The position numbers were made by a program, and so were the translations under genes. The notes under the pieces were generated by a model. That model ran no database searches. It saw nothing but the letters and a program-made list of their open reading frames with translations, and had not been told where the DNA came from. Shown one piece after another: positions 30,287 through 35,417 of a stretch of DNA of 41,757 nucleotides; position 1 is the first letter of the stretch; every line of letters starts with the position of its first letter. This DNA comes from JAEUSF01 sp964484145 (GTDB lineage Bacteria; Patescibacteriota; Doudnabacteria; UBA920), in assembly GCA_964484145.1 (NCBI GenBank), contig CAZAED010000006.1:1-41757 (forward strand). Direction: 5' to 3'.

Positions 30287-30829
30287 ATGTTGCCACCCGG
30301 ACATGTTGCTGCTGGTTATTTAACTGCTTTGGCAGCTATTAAAATATTTAATCCTAATTTTGACCAGCATCAAATTAACCAGCTTTTAACTTTAGGAATG
30401 TTTTGGGGTTTTGCTCCGGATTTAGATAAATTTTACGAATTTTTTAAAATCGGTTCGTTTACATCGGACTTTAAGAAAGCAGATCACAGAAAGTTTGTAA
30501 GTCACGCGCCATTTTTATGGCTAATTGTTGGAACAGTTTTATACTTAATTGTTAGCGACCCATTTTGGAAATTTAACGCAATATTACTGGTAGCCGGAAG
30601 CTTTAGCCATTTTCTTTTAGACAGCATTGAGTACGGAATTCCTTGGCTTTGGCCATTTACGAGTAAGTTGTTTGCAGTAATTAATGCGGATAAGAAAATA
30701 TTTGAAGTTTCGGAAAAGAGTTTTTTTAAGCACTGGATTAGTTTTGTAAAGTTTTATATAACCAGACCTACATTTTATTTGGAGTTATTGGTTCTATTAA
30801 TAGCAGTTGTGGTTTGTTTAAAATCTTAA
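30287..30829 (+). CDS. YdjM-like (DUF457) membrane-bound metal-dependent hydrolase family protein
   Basis: A 180-aa polytopic protein with about four membrane helices. It keeps the conserved polar residues of the family: H6 (PPGHVAAGYL), FAPDLDKF, DHRKFVSHAPF (HRxxxH) and FSHFLLDSIEYG (HxxxD). Such residues form a putative metal site; LexA-regulated YdjM of E. coli is in the same family. The biochemical role is unproven. It starts one base after the secE stop codon, which places it in the secE-nusG transcript. Confidence 0.78.
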   Translation: MLPPGHVAAGYLTALAAIKIFNPNFDQHQINQLLTLGMFWGFAPDLDKFYEFFKIGSFTSDFKKADHRKFVSHAPFLWLIVGTVLYLIVSDPFWKFNAILLVAGSFSHFLLDSIEYGIPWLWPFTSKLFAVINADKKIFEVSEKSFFKHWISFVKFYITRPTFYLELLVLLIAVVVCLKS

Positions 30830-30857
30830 ATCTTATATCTTAAATCATAAATTTTCT

Positions 30858-31403
30858 ATGTCACGACAACAAGTTACCGGCGAAAGAAATTGGTACGTAC
30901 TTCACACTTATTCAGGCTACGAAGACAGCGTTGCTTTTAACCTAAAGCAGCGTATTGAGTCTTTAAATATGCAAGACAGTATTTTTGATGTAGTTGTACC
31001 AAAAGAAAAGAAGATTAAAATTTCCGGTGGAAAAAGAATTACTGTAGAAGAGAAAATTTTCCCAGGCTATGTTTTAGTAAGTATGATAGTAACCGACGAC
31101 TCTTGGTACGTAGTGCGTAACACCCCTAACGTAACCGGTTTCGTAGGCAGTGGCACTGTGCCAACCCCAATTGCGCAAGAAGAATGGGATTACTTACAAA
31201 AGCGTATGGGCGCGGACGAACCTAAGTTTAAAGTCGACTTCCAAATTGGCGAATTAGTTAGAATATTTGACGGTCCGTTTAAAGACTACGAAGGAAAAGT
31301 AGGCAACGTAGATGAACAGCACGGCAAAGTAAAAGTTATGGTAACCATTTTCGGCCGCGAAACACCCGTGGAGTTAGATTTTTTACAAGTTAAGAAAATA
31401 TAA
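30858..31403 (+). CDS. nusG: Transcription elongation/antitermination factor NusG
   Basis: A 181-aa NusG with the NGN domain (WYVLHTYSGYEDSVAFNLKQ, IFPGYVLVSM, RNTPNVTGFVG) and a C-terminal KOW domain (GELVRIFDGPFKDYEGKVGN). It binds RNA polymerase and couples it to Rho or ribosomes. The ATG at 30858 is preceded by TAAATCTTATATCTTAAATC, a repeat-word spacer, and no SD. Confidence 0.97.
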   Translation: MSRQQVTGERNWYVLHTYSGYEDSVAFNLKQRIESLNMQDSIFDVVVPKEKKIKISGGKRITVEEKIFPGYVLVSMIVTDDSWYVVRNTPNVTGFVGSGTVPTPIAQEEWDYLQKRMGADEPKFKVDFQIGELVRIFDGPFKDYEGKVGNVDEQHGKVKVMVTIFGRETPVELDFLQVKKI

Positions 31404-31420
31404 TTAATTTTAAAGAAAGG

Positions 31421-31483
31421 CATGGTTGGTCACGGATACGTCTTGTGATCTAGGCCGCACCCTTAATTAACGCGGCTACCATG
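31421..31483 (+). promoter_or_regulatory. Three-way-junction leader upstream of rplK
   Basis: Closing stem CATGGT/ACCATG (31421-31426 with 31478-31483), arm GGTCAC/GTGATC (31428-31433 with 31445-31450, one G-U) and arm GCCGC/GCGGC (31454-31458 with 31472-31476). It ends eight bases before the rplK ATG. Possibly a ribosomal-protein or NusG-related autoregulatory site; I do not recognise it as a named leader. Confidence 0.55.
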
Positions 31484-31490
31484 AAAATTT

Positions 31491-31913
31491 ATGGCTAAGA
31501 AAGTTAAAGTACAACTTAAATTACAGCTTCCGGCTGGCAAGGCAACTCCTGCGCCTCCGGTTGGTACCGCCCTTGGACCCCACGGCGTAAACATTGCCCA
31601 GTTCGTTAAAGAATTTAATGACAAAACCGCAGGTGGCGATATGCTTACCCCGGTTGAGTTAACTATTTACGAAGACAGGTCTTTTACTTTTATACTTAAG
31701 ACCCCTCCGGCCGCGAACTTAATTATGAAAGCTATAGGCATCCCGAAAGGCAGCGCTAACCCGCTTTCTAACAAGGTAGGTAAAATTACCAAAAAGCAAA
31801 TTAAAGAAATTGCGGAAAAGAAAATGCAAGACTTAAATGCACATACTTTGGAAGCTGCGGAAAAAATTATTGCCGGCACCGCGCGCAGTATGGGTGTGGA
31901 AGTTATAGATTAA
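31491..31913 (+). CDS. rplK: Ribosomal protein uL11
   Basis: A 140-aa L11 of normal length, part of the GTPase-associated centre of the 50S subunit. LQLPAGKATPAPPVGTALGPHGVNI, the linker and the C-terminal RNA-binding domain with IAEKKMQDLNAHTLEAAEKIIAGTARSMG are standard (motifs quoted in part). Lies after nusG as usual, with a structured leader. Confidence 0.97.
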   Translation: MAKKVKVQLKLQLPAGKATPAPPVGTALGPHGVNIAQFVKEFNDKTAGGDMLTPVELTIYEDRSFTFILKTPPAANLIMKAIGIPKGSANPLSNKVGKITKKQIKEIAEKKMQDLNAHTLEAAEKIIAGTARSMGVEVID

Positions 31914-31945
31914 TTTATCTTTTAAACAGAAAAATTAAATCTCTC

Positions 31946-32016
31946 TACTAAATACGAAAAAAACCAAATACTAAATCTAATAGTTTTCGTATTTCGATAT
32001 TTTAGTATTTCGTAGA
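31946..32016. repeat. Spacer palindrome after rplK (CTAAATACGAAAA words)
   Basis: Left arm CTACTAAATACGAAAA, AACCAAATACTAAATCT; right arm GTTTTCGTATTTCGATATTT, TAGTATTTCGTAG. The arms are mutually complementary and internally tandem. Confidence 0.7.
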
Positions 32017-32028
32017 AAAACGAATTTT

Positions 32029-32364
32029 ATGAGTTTAAAAAAAGCCTATCTCTATCTTGTTTCTGTTATTGCTTTGGTTATTTGGGTCATTGGGGCTATT
32101 ATGCTCCTTAATATGGCTCTTAAGACTTGGGTGTTTCCTAAGGCTGATAACTACGGCTACGTGCGTCCTTCTTGTGTAGCTATGCCGGCAGAAAATACTA
32201 AAGATCCTTATTGCGATCCACAATACGCGGCTGAACAGGAAAGAATCGAAAAAGAAAACAGAGCTTCCCAAAAGCAGCGCGACGCAGCCCAGGCTTTAGC
32301 CTTTATAATAGTCGGCGTACCAGTTTGGTGGGGACACTGGAGAATGGCGAGAAGAGAGCAATAA
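32029..32364 (+). CDS. Small membrane protein between rplK and rplA, 111 aa
   Basis: Not firmly recognised. Two membrane helices (YLYLVSVIALVIWVIGAIML at about 6-29, AAQALAFIIVGVPVWWGHWR at about 84-103) enclose a 50-residue loop with two Cys (PSCVAM, DPYCDP). The first helix pattern recalls DUF5671-type proteins of Patescibacteria. It interrupts the normally contiguous rplK-rplA pair and is flanked by repeat-type spacers on both sides, as if inserted. Confidence 0.65.
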   Translation: MSLKKAYLYLVSVIALVIWVIGAIMLLNMALKTWVFPKADNYGYVRPSCVAMPAENTKDPYCDPQYAAEQERIEKENRASQKQRDAAQALAFIIVGVPVWWGHWRMARREQ

Positions 32365-32419
32365 AAGTTTCAGGTTATAAAGTTCATAAAGTTATCAAGT
32401 AAGCATTTATAATTATTTT

Positions 32420-32520
32420 GTGGGAGACCGGGGTGAATGTAATATTTAGGGTGTAAGATGTACTGCATAGGCAGTAAATCCTATATCATAAATCTTATAT
32501 TTCATCTGGTCGTTTACCAC
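32420..32520 (+). promoter_or_regulatory. L1-binding-site mimic in the rplA leader
   Basis: GTGGGAGACC (32420-32429) pairs with GGTCGTTTACCAC (32508-32520): GTGG/CCAC and GACC/GGTC with an asymmetric internal loop between. This matches the L1 site of 23S rRNA helix 77 (GGUGGGAG ... UUGAAAUACCACC). L1 is known to bind such mRNA mimics and repress its operon. An SD (AAGGA) and the rplA ATG follow at once. The apical part (32432-32506) is a repeat-word palindrome with ACTGC-ATAG-GCAGT at its tip. Confidence 0.7.
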
Positions 32521-32533
32521 GAAAGGAAAACAT

Positions 32534-33214
32534 ATGAAAATCGCCAAGCGCGTAAAAGCCAATATGGCTTTAGTAGAAAAGGACAAAGTTTATACAGCCG
32601 AAGAGGCAATTGAACTTGCAAAGAAAACCGCTAACACCAAGTTTGTTGGTAGCGTTGAGGTTCATGTAAAAATGAAAATAGATGCTAAAAAAACCGACCA
32701 AGCTGTTCGCGGCACGGTTAGTTTGCCAAATGGTACGGGTAAGAGCAAAAAGGTTGCAGCTTTTGTAACTGAAGGCAAAGAAAAAGAAGCCAAAGAAGCT
32801 GGAGCTGCAGTTGTTGGCGGCGAAGAGTTAATTAAGCAAATTAAAGAAACCGGCAAAATAGATTTTGAAGTTGCTATTGCCGAGCCTGCTATGATGGTAA
32901 AATTAGCCCCTTTGGCTAAAATTTTAGGGCCTAAGGGCGTTATGCCAAACCCTAAGACCGGTACGGTAGGCGAGAACATTGGTCAAATGGTAAAAGAAAT
33001 TGCCGGCGGTAAAGTTAACTTTAAAAACGACGACTCTGCCAACATTCACCAAATAATTGGCAAGACTAATTTTGAAAGCAAAGCTCTTTTAGAAAATTTA
33101 AAAGTTTTTTACGCGGCTGTGGTTGCAGCTAAGCCTGCTGCAGTAAAAGGGCAATTTATTTCCGGAGTAAGTATAAACAGTACAATGGGACCGGGGATAA
33201 AGACAAAAATATAA
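32534..33214 (+). CDS. rplA: Ribosomal protein uL1
   Basis: A 226-aa L1, the mobile L1-stalk protein. Domain I/II motifs are complete: VEVHVKMKIDAKKTDQAVRG, VSLPNGTGKSKKVAAF, MVKLAPLAKILGPKGVMPNP and the end FISGVSINSTMGPGIKTKI. It has one of the few true SDs among core genes here (AAGGA, eight bases before ATG), consistent with translation-level autoregulation through the leader. rplJ and rplL do not follow. Confidence 0.97.
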   Translation: MKIAKRVKANMALVEKDKVYTAEEAIELAKKTANTKFVGSVEVHVKMKIDAKKTDQAVRGTVSLPNGTGKSKKVAAFVTEGKEKEAKEAGAAVVGGEELIKQIKETGKIDFEVAIAEPAMMVKLAPLAKILGPKGVMPNPKTGTVGENIGQMVKEIAGGKVNFKNDDSANIHQIIGKTNFESKALLENLKVFYAAVVAAKPAAVKGQFISGVSINSTMGPGIKTKI

Positions 33215-33316
33215 GTGACGAGTGACAGGTAACGGGTGACAAGTAAAACACTGCCGATGTACATCGGCAGTGTTTTTTGTTATTATACTTGTAACTTGTC
33301 ACTCGTAACCCGTCAC
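33215..33316. repeat. Spacer palindrome rplA-response regulator (GTGACGAGTGACAGGTAACGG words) with terminator inside
   Basis: Left arm GTGACGAGTGACAGGTAACG, GGTGACAAGTAA; right arm ACTTGTAACTTGTCACTCG, TAACCCGTCACC. The terminator at 33245-33276 forms the tip. Confidence 0.75.
33245..33276 (+). terminator. Terminator of the rplK-rplA unit
   Basis: AAAACACTGCCGATGT/ACATCGGCAGTGTTTT, perfect 16-bp arms, then TTGTTATT. Confidence 0.9.
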
Positions 33317-33324
33317 CTATTTTT

Positions 33325-33756
33325 ATGTCCGACGATTCAAATAAAAAAGTTTTAATAGTTGAAGATGACCTAGAGTACAGAAACCGCTTAAGGGACTATT
33401 TAACCGCGCAAGGTTTTGCGGTAAGCGTGGCAGACGACGGGGAGCAGGCTATAGACAGAATGCTGGTTCACAGGCCGAATTTAATTCTGCTAGATTTGCT
33501 TTTACCAAAAATTCACGGTTTTGAAGTTTTAAAAAGAATTAGGGAGTACCCGGATCCGGAAGTTGCCAAAACCCCGGTAATAATTTTAAGTAATTTGGCC
33601 AGCGAGTCAGACATAATGCAAGGAAATTCCTTAGGAGTAATTGCATATTTTGTAAAAGCGCATACTAATAGGGAAGAGATTTTAGGTAAAGTAAAAGAAG
33701 TTATTTACGGTAGTTCGGACGCAAAAACAAGTGAAGTTTGGGATTTTACCCAGTAA
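33325..33756 (+). CDS. Stand-alone response regulator receiver, 143 aa
   Basis: Paralogue of 29518-29904 with D14-D15 (EDD), phospho-acceptor D57 (LILLDLLLP), S89 (ILSN) and K111 (YFVKAHTN). It adds a 15-residue tail (SSDAKTSEVWDFTQ). No kinase or output domain near. The PDPEVAKTPVIILSNL segment is nearly shared with the first copy, so a duplication is likely. Confidence 0.92.
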   Translation: MSDDSNKKVLIVEDDLEYRNRLRDYLTAQGFAVSVADDGEQAIDRMLVHRPNLILLDLLLPKIHGFEVLKRIREYPDPEVAKTPVIILSNLASESDIMQGNSLGVIAYFVKAHTNREEILGKVKEVIYGSSDAKTSEVWDFTQ

Positions 33757-33819
33757 CTCAAATACACAGATTTTAAGCAGATTACATAATAGTATAATAC
33801 GAGATGGCAAAATTTTAGT

Positions 33820-33885
33820 GTTCGACTTTATGGAGAGCCTAAATTTTGAATTAAATTCTCAATATTGTTCTCCACAAGGTCGAAC
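33820..33885. repeat. Inverted repeat TTCGACTTTATGGAGA, copy B
   Basis: Arms GTTCGACTTTATGGAGA (33820-33836) and TCTCCACAAGGTCGAAC (33869-33885), two mismatches; internal bases differ from copy A (14588-14634) except for ATTGTTCTCCA. A possible third half-site TCTCCACAAGGTCGAC lies at 34271-34286. Copies A and B are both followed by a GC-rich terminator and then a tiny minus-strand gene. Confidence 0.65.
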
Positions 33886-33917
33886 AATACTTTCGTTTCG
33901 TAATTCACAGTATAAGA

Positions 33918-33955
33918 AAGCCGCCGTTGATGGTTGTCGCGGGCGGCTTTTTGGG
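33918..33955. terminator. Terminator beside the 57-aa gene
   Basis: AAGCCGCC ... GGCGGCTT with TTTTT on the plus strand and TTTC on the minus; it serves the minus gene ending at 33957 and possible plus transcripts from the TATAAT at 33793. Confidence 0.65.
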
Positions 33956-33956
33956 T

Positions 33957-34130
33957 TTAGCAGCATCTTTGTGATGCCCACAGTAGTGGGTCATCGTAGC
34001 TGTATGCCACCGGTTGGTGGCATTGCTGCTTTTCTTGGAATACTTTCCGCCACTCTTGGGCGGAAAGAAAAACTTCGATTTCGTGCCAGTCTTGTCTAAA
34101 GACAAGGCGAAGTTTCATTTCGAATTGCAT
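33957..34130 (-). CDS. Tiny SD-led gene, 57 aa
   Basis: Not recognised. ATG at 34128-34130 follows SD GGGAGGAAACA at ideal spacing; the longer frame up to 34340 crosses repeats and is unlikely. The product MQFEMKLRLVFRQDWHEIEV is followed by FLSAQEWRKVFQEKQQCHQP and an aromatic tail with Cys-Cys at the very end. Just before the SD is a hairpin CCCCCATTCTTGGGGG (about 34142-34157). The peptide could be a small cytoplasmic regulator; no function claimed. Confidence 0.5.
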   Translation of the reverse strand: MQFEMKLRLVFRQDWHEIEVFLSAQEWRKVFQEKQQCHQPVAYSYDDPLLWASQRCC

Positions 34131-34243
34131 TGTTTCCTCCCGCCCCCAAGAATGGGGGACTTTTTTGTATTGTCGCGGCAATCCAAACGAGTTGGACGGC
34201 CACCAAAAGACAAAAAAATATAGTTTAAGCTTCTCTAGAACTT

Positions 34244-34320
34244 TATTTTTAGTTTCTCCACCCCAGTAGCATGTCTCCACAAGGTCGACAACTACGGGGC
34301 ACGCAAGATCGAAAACTAAA
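34244..34320. repeat. Large imperfect hairpin
   Basis: Outer TTTTTAGTTT/AAAACTAAAA, middle CCCC-a-GTAG/CTAC-GGGG (34262-34270 with 34292-34299), tip holding TCTCCACAAGGTCGAC. It fills much of the 34131-34330 spacer; the rest shows no gene. Confidence 0.4.
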
Positions 34321-34321
34321 A

Positions 34322-34358
34322 TAAAACGAAAAACCCGCACCAGTAAAGGAGCGGGTTT
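34322..34358 (-). terminator. Terminator of the 24-codon unit
   Basis: Minus strand AAACCCGC-12-base loop-GCGGGTTT followed by TTCGTTTTAT. Confidence 0.8.
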
Positions 34359-34454
34359 GTAGAATGTAAGGAAAATTACTTACACAAAAAACCTTCGCCC
34401 CACGGGGGTAAGAAGGCTAAGAAGTAAGTTTTGTGCGGCCTGTATAAATTGCAT
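34331..34454 (-). ncRNA. Candidate small RNA (overlaps a leaderless 24-codon ORF)
   Basis: Bounded by a strong promoter (34461-34489) and a terminator (34322-34358), giving a transcript of about 125 nt. It can fold CCTTC-ttA-CCCC-cgt-GGGG-c-GAAGG within an outer CACAAAA/TTTTGTG stem (about 34384-34428). Not SRP, 6S, tmRNA or RNase P as far as I can see. Confidence 0.5.
34380..34454 (-). CDS. Possible leaderless micropeptide, 24 aa
   Basis: ATG at 34452-34454 sits exactly at the predicted transcription start (six bases after the -10 box). It reads MQFIQAAQNLLLSLLTPVGR then RFFV and stops with TAA; amphipathic or membrane-active character, toxin-like or a leader peptide. The RNA alternative (34331-34454) is equally possible, or one molecule may do both. 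Its first residues MQF are also those of the 57-aa gene, probably by chance. Confidence 0.35.
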   Translation of the reverse strand: MQFIQAAQNLLLSLLTPVGRRFFV

Positions 34455-34460
34455 AAAAAT

Positions 34461-34489
34461 ATATTAAACTATTTGAAAAATTTTGTCAA
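34461..34489 (-). promoter_or_regulatory. Promoter of the 24-codon/sRNA unit
   Basis: Minus strand TTGACA (34484-34489), 17-base spacer, TAATAT (34461-34466). The sequence just upstream (CCAGTAGAAAATTACAATG on the plus strand) is repeated at the promoter near 35237. Confidence 0.8.
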
Positions 34490-34545
34490 ACCAGTAGAAA
34501 ATTACAATGTAATTTGTTATTTTTATATCTTTAACTAATTTATTT

Positions 34546-34601
34546 AATTGCAAAGCAATTGCGGATAATTAGGTTGCAATGCATCTCTTTTGAATCAAAA
34601 G
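34546..34601. repeat. Two small hairpins next to the long palindrome
   Basis: AATTGCAAAGCAATT (34546-34560) and CTTTTGAATCAAAAG (34587-34601) stand in a row with the 40-bp palindrome; ATTGCAA words recur around them. Confidence 0.45.
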
Positions 34602-34610
34602 CAAAAAGCA

Positions 34611-34650
34611 TTGTCTTACATAAATGACGGCCGTCATTTATGTAAGACAA
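34611..34650. repeat. Perfect 40-bp palindrome
   Basis: TTGTCTTACATAAATGACGG followed directly by its exact reverse complement, no loop. No T-run on either side, so not a classical terminator. A cruciform or a dimer-protein operator is possible. No gene between 34455 and 34724. Confidence 0.95.
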
Positions 34651-34724
34651 TTGAATATGCTAAAAATGTGAAAATGAAGTTTCGGGAAAAGTAAAACAGA
34701 TACGGGGTTTCTTGGGAGAGGATT

Positions 34725-34766
34725 TTACGCCTCTCCCGCGGAGCTGTTTTTTGTTGTTTTACTCAA
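34725..34766 (-). CDS. Possible 13-codon ORF with TTG start behind a strong SD
   Basis: The stop codon of the 79-aa gene runs straight into TAAGGAGG, and six bases later a TTG opens a frame reading MSKTTKNSSAGEA (TTG read as Met), then TAA. A hairpin GGGAGAGG/CCTCTCCC (34716-34738 region) covers its stop. The SD is too good to ignore, but such a short product may be only a leader, or the SD may serve another purpose. Confidence 0.3.
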   Translation of the reverse strand: MSKTTKNSSAGEA

Positions 34767-34777
34767 TAGTATCCTCC

Positions 34778-35017
34778 TTAGTAGGTCATTGTGACCTGGT
34801 ACTCTTTGAGCAAAGCTGGACCCGAAAGTTCTGCTTTGCATAAATACGCTGAATCTGACGCTCTTTGGGCTATCGGGTTCCAAACCCGAAATTTGATTGT
34901 CAGACAATCATTCTCTTGGACGAAAACGAGACGTACGAAAGTCTCTTTTCCATCCAGAATCACCTTAAGTAAATTGCGGGGTGGGTTGTTTTCCCAGTTT
35001 GTGAATCGGATGGTCAT
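34778..35017 (-). CDS. Tiny SD-led gene, 79 aa
   Basis: Not recognised. ATG at 35015-35017, SD CGGAGGACG. The product starts MTIRFTNWENNPPRNLLKVI, is mixed beta/alpha, contains FVRLVFVQENDCLTIKFRVW and ends YQVTMTY. A hairpin CGGTCTG/CAGACCG (about 35034-35051) abuts the SD and could hide it. Upstream lies a promoter-structured RNA-terminator unit (35059-35242) that may be its regulatory leader. Base composition is more balanced than in neighbouring genes, suggesting foreign origin. Confidence 0.55.
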   Translation of the reverse strand: MTIRFTNWENNPPRNLLKVILDGKETFVRLVFVQENDCLTIKFRVWNPIAQRASDSAYLCKAELSGPALLKEYQVTMTY

Positions 35018-35058
35018 TTTGCGTCCTCCGGTCTGCTAAGTGCCAGACCGCAAAACAC

Positions 35059-35207
35059 AAAAAAACTCCCTTTGGCTTTGGGAGCGGAATGGTTTTTTAT
35101 TTTTTAAATAAAATTTATTAAACCATATTTCTTGTCCCAAGACCAAAGACGGATGACTTCTTGGTCATCTTAGTGGTCTTAGTTGTTTGGGACAAAATAT
35201 AATTCAT
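35059..35207 (-). ncRNA. Candidate structured RNA or riboregulator
   Basis: Three-part stem: TTGTCCC/GGGACAA (35132-35138 with 35189-35195), AAGACCA/TGGTCTT (35139-35145 with 35174-35180), GATGAC/GTCATC (35152-35157 with 35164-35169), then a second hairpin ATGGTTT/AAACCAT (about 35089-35126), then a terminator CTCCC/GGGAG with seven T (35059-35084, minus strand). A promoter precedes it. Either a free sRNA or an attenuator of the 79-aa gene that follows by about 40 bases. No named family recognised. Confidence 0.6.
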
Positions 35208-35213
35208 ATAGGC

Positions 35214-35242
35214 GTTTTATGAGCAAAATTTAATTTTGTCAA
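35214..35242 (-). promoter_or_regulatory. Putative promoter of the structured RNA
   Basis: Minus strand TTGACA (35237-35242), 17-base spacer, TAAAAC (35214-35219). The -35 flank is the repeat CCAGTAGA shared with 34489. Confidence 0.6.
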
Positions 35243-35243
35243 A

Positions 35244-35355
35244 CCCAGTAGAATTACATTGCAATCTTTCACAAAAAAAGCCCAAGTAATGTAAATAGCC
35301 CTTGATTAGTAATTAAGTATTTATTACCATTAAATTGCAATGTAGCTCTACTGGG
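35244..35355. repeat. MITE-like inverted repeat (CCCAGTAGARYTACATTGCAAT)
   Basis: Arms of 22 bases at 35244-35265 and 35334-35355, two mismatches, with about 68 AT-rich bases between. A third, diverged copy of the arm lies at 34490-34510. No gene from 35356 to 35417. Confidence 0.6.
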
Positions 35356-35417
35356 CAAACAGCTAAAATTATAGTAGTATTAAACAGTGCAATTAAACAA
35401 TCAACAAAATTAAAAAT

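Noticed and set aside
31481..31498. Leader peptide MKIYG before rplK
   Set aside because: The five-codon frame arises from the closing stem of the leader and the rplK start region; no SD and no codon bias that suggests attenuation.
33731..34223. Plus-strand frames of 122 and 69 codons
   Set aside because: They run through the terminator and the SD-led minus-strand gene and have no start signals.
33957..34340. 127-codon version of the 57-aa gene
   Set aside because: The upstream 70 codons cross the large hairpin and a terminator region; a strong SD marks the internal ATG at 34130.
34331..34454. SRP, 6S or tmRNA identity for the small RNA candidate
   Set aside because: None of the hallmark motifs (for SRP the GGUCAGG/GGAA loop; for tmRNA a tRNA-like end with a tag frame) is visible.
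34611..34650. Terminator reading of the 40-bp palindrome
   Set aside because: No T-run on either strand and no loop; kept as a palindrome only.
34865..34895. tRNA-like T arm (CGGGTTCCAAACCCG)
   Set aside because: No acceptor, D or anticodon arm around it; it lies within the 79-aa coding sequence.
34725..34907. 60-codon frame
   Set aside because: Its first part is a shadow of the 79-aa gene; only the last 13 codons behind the SD were kept, at low confidence.
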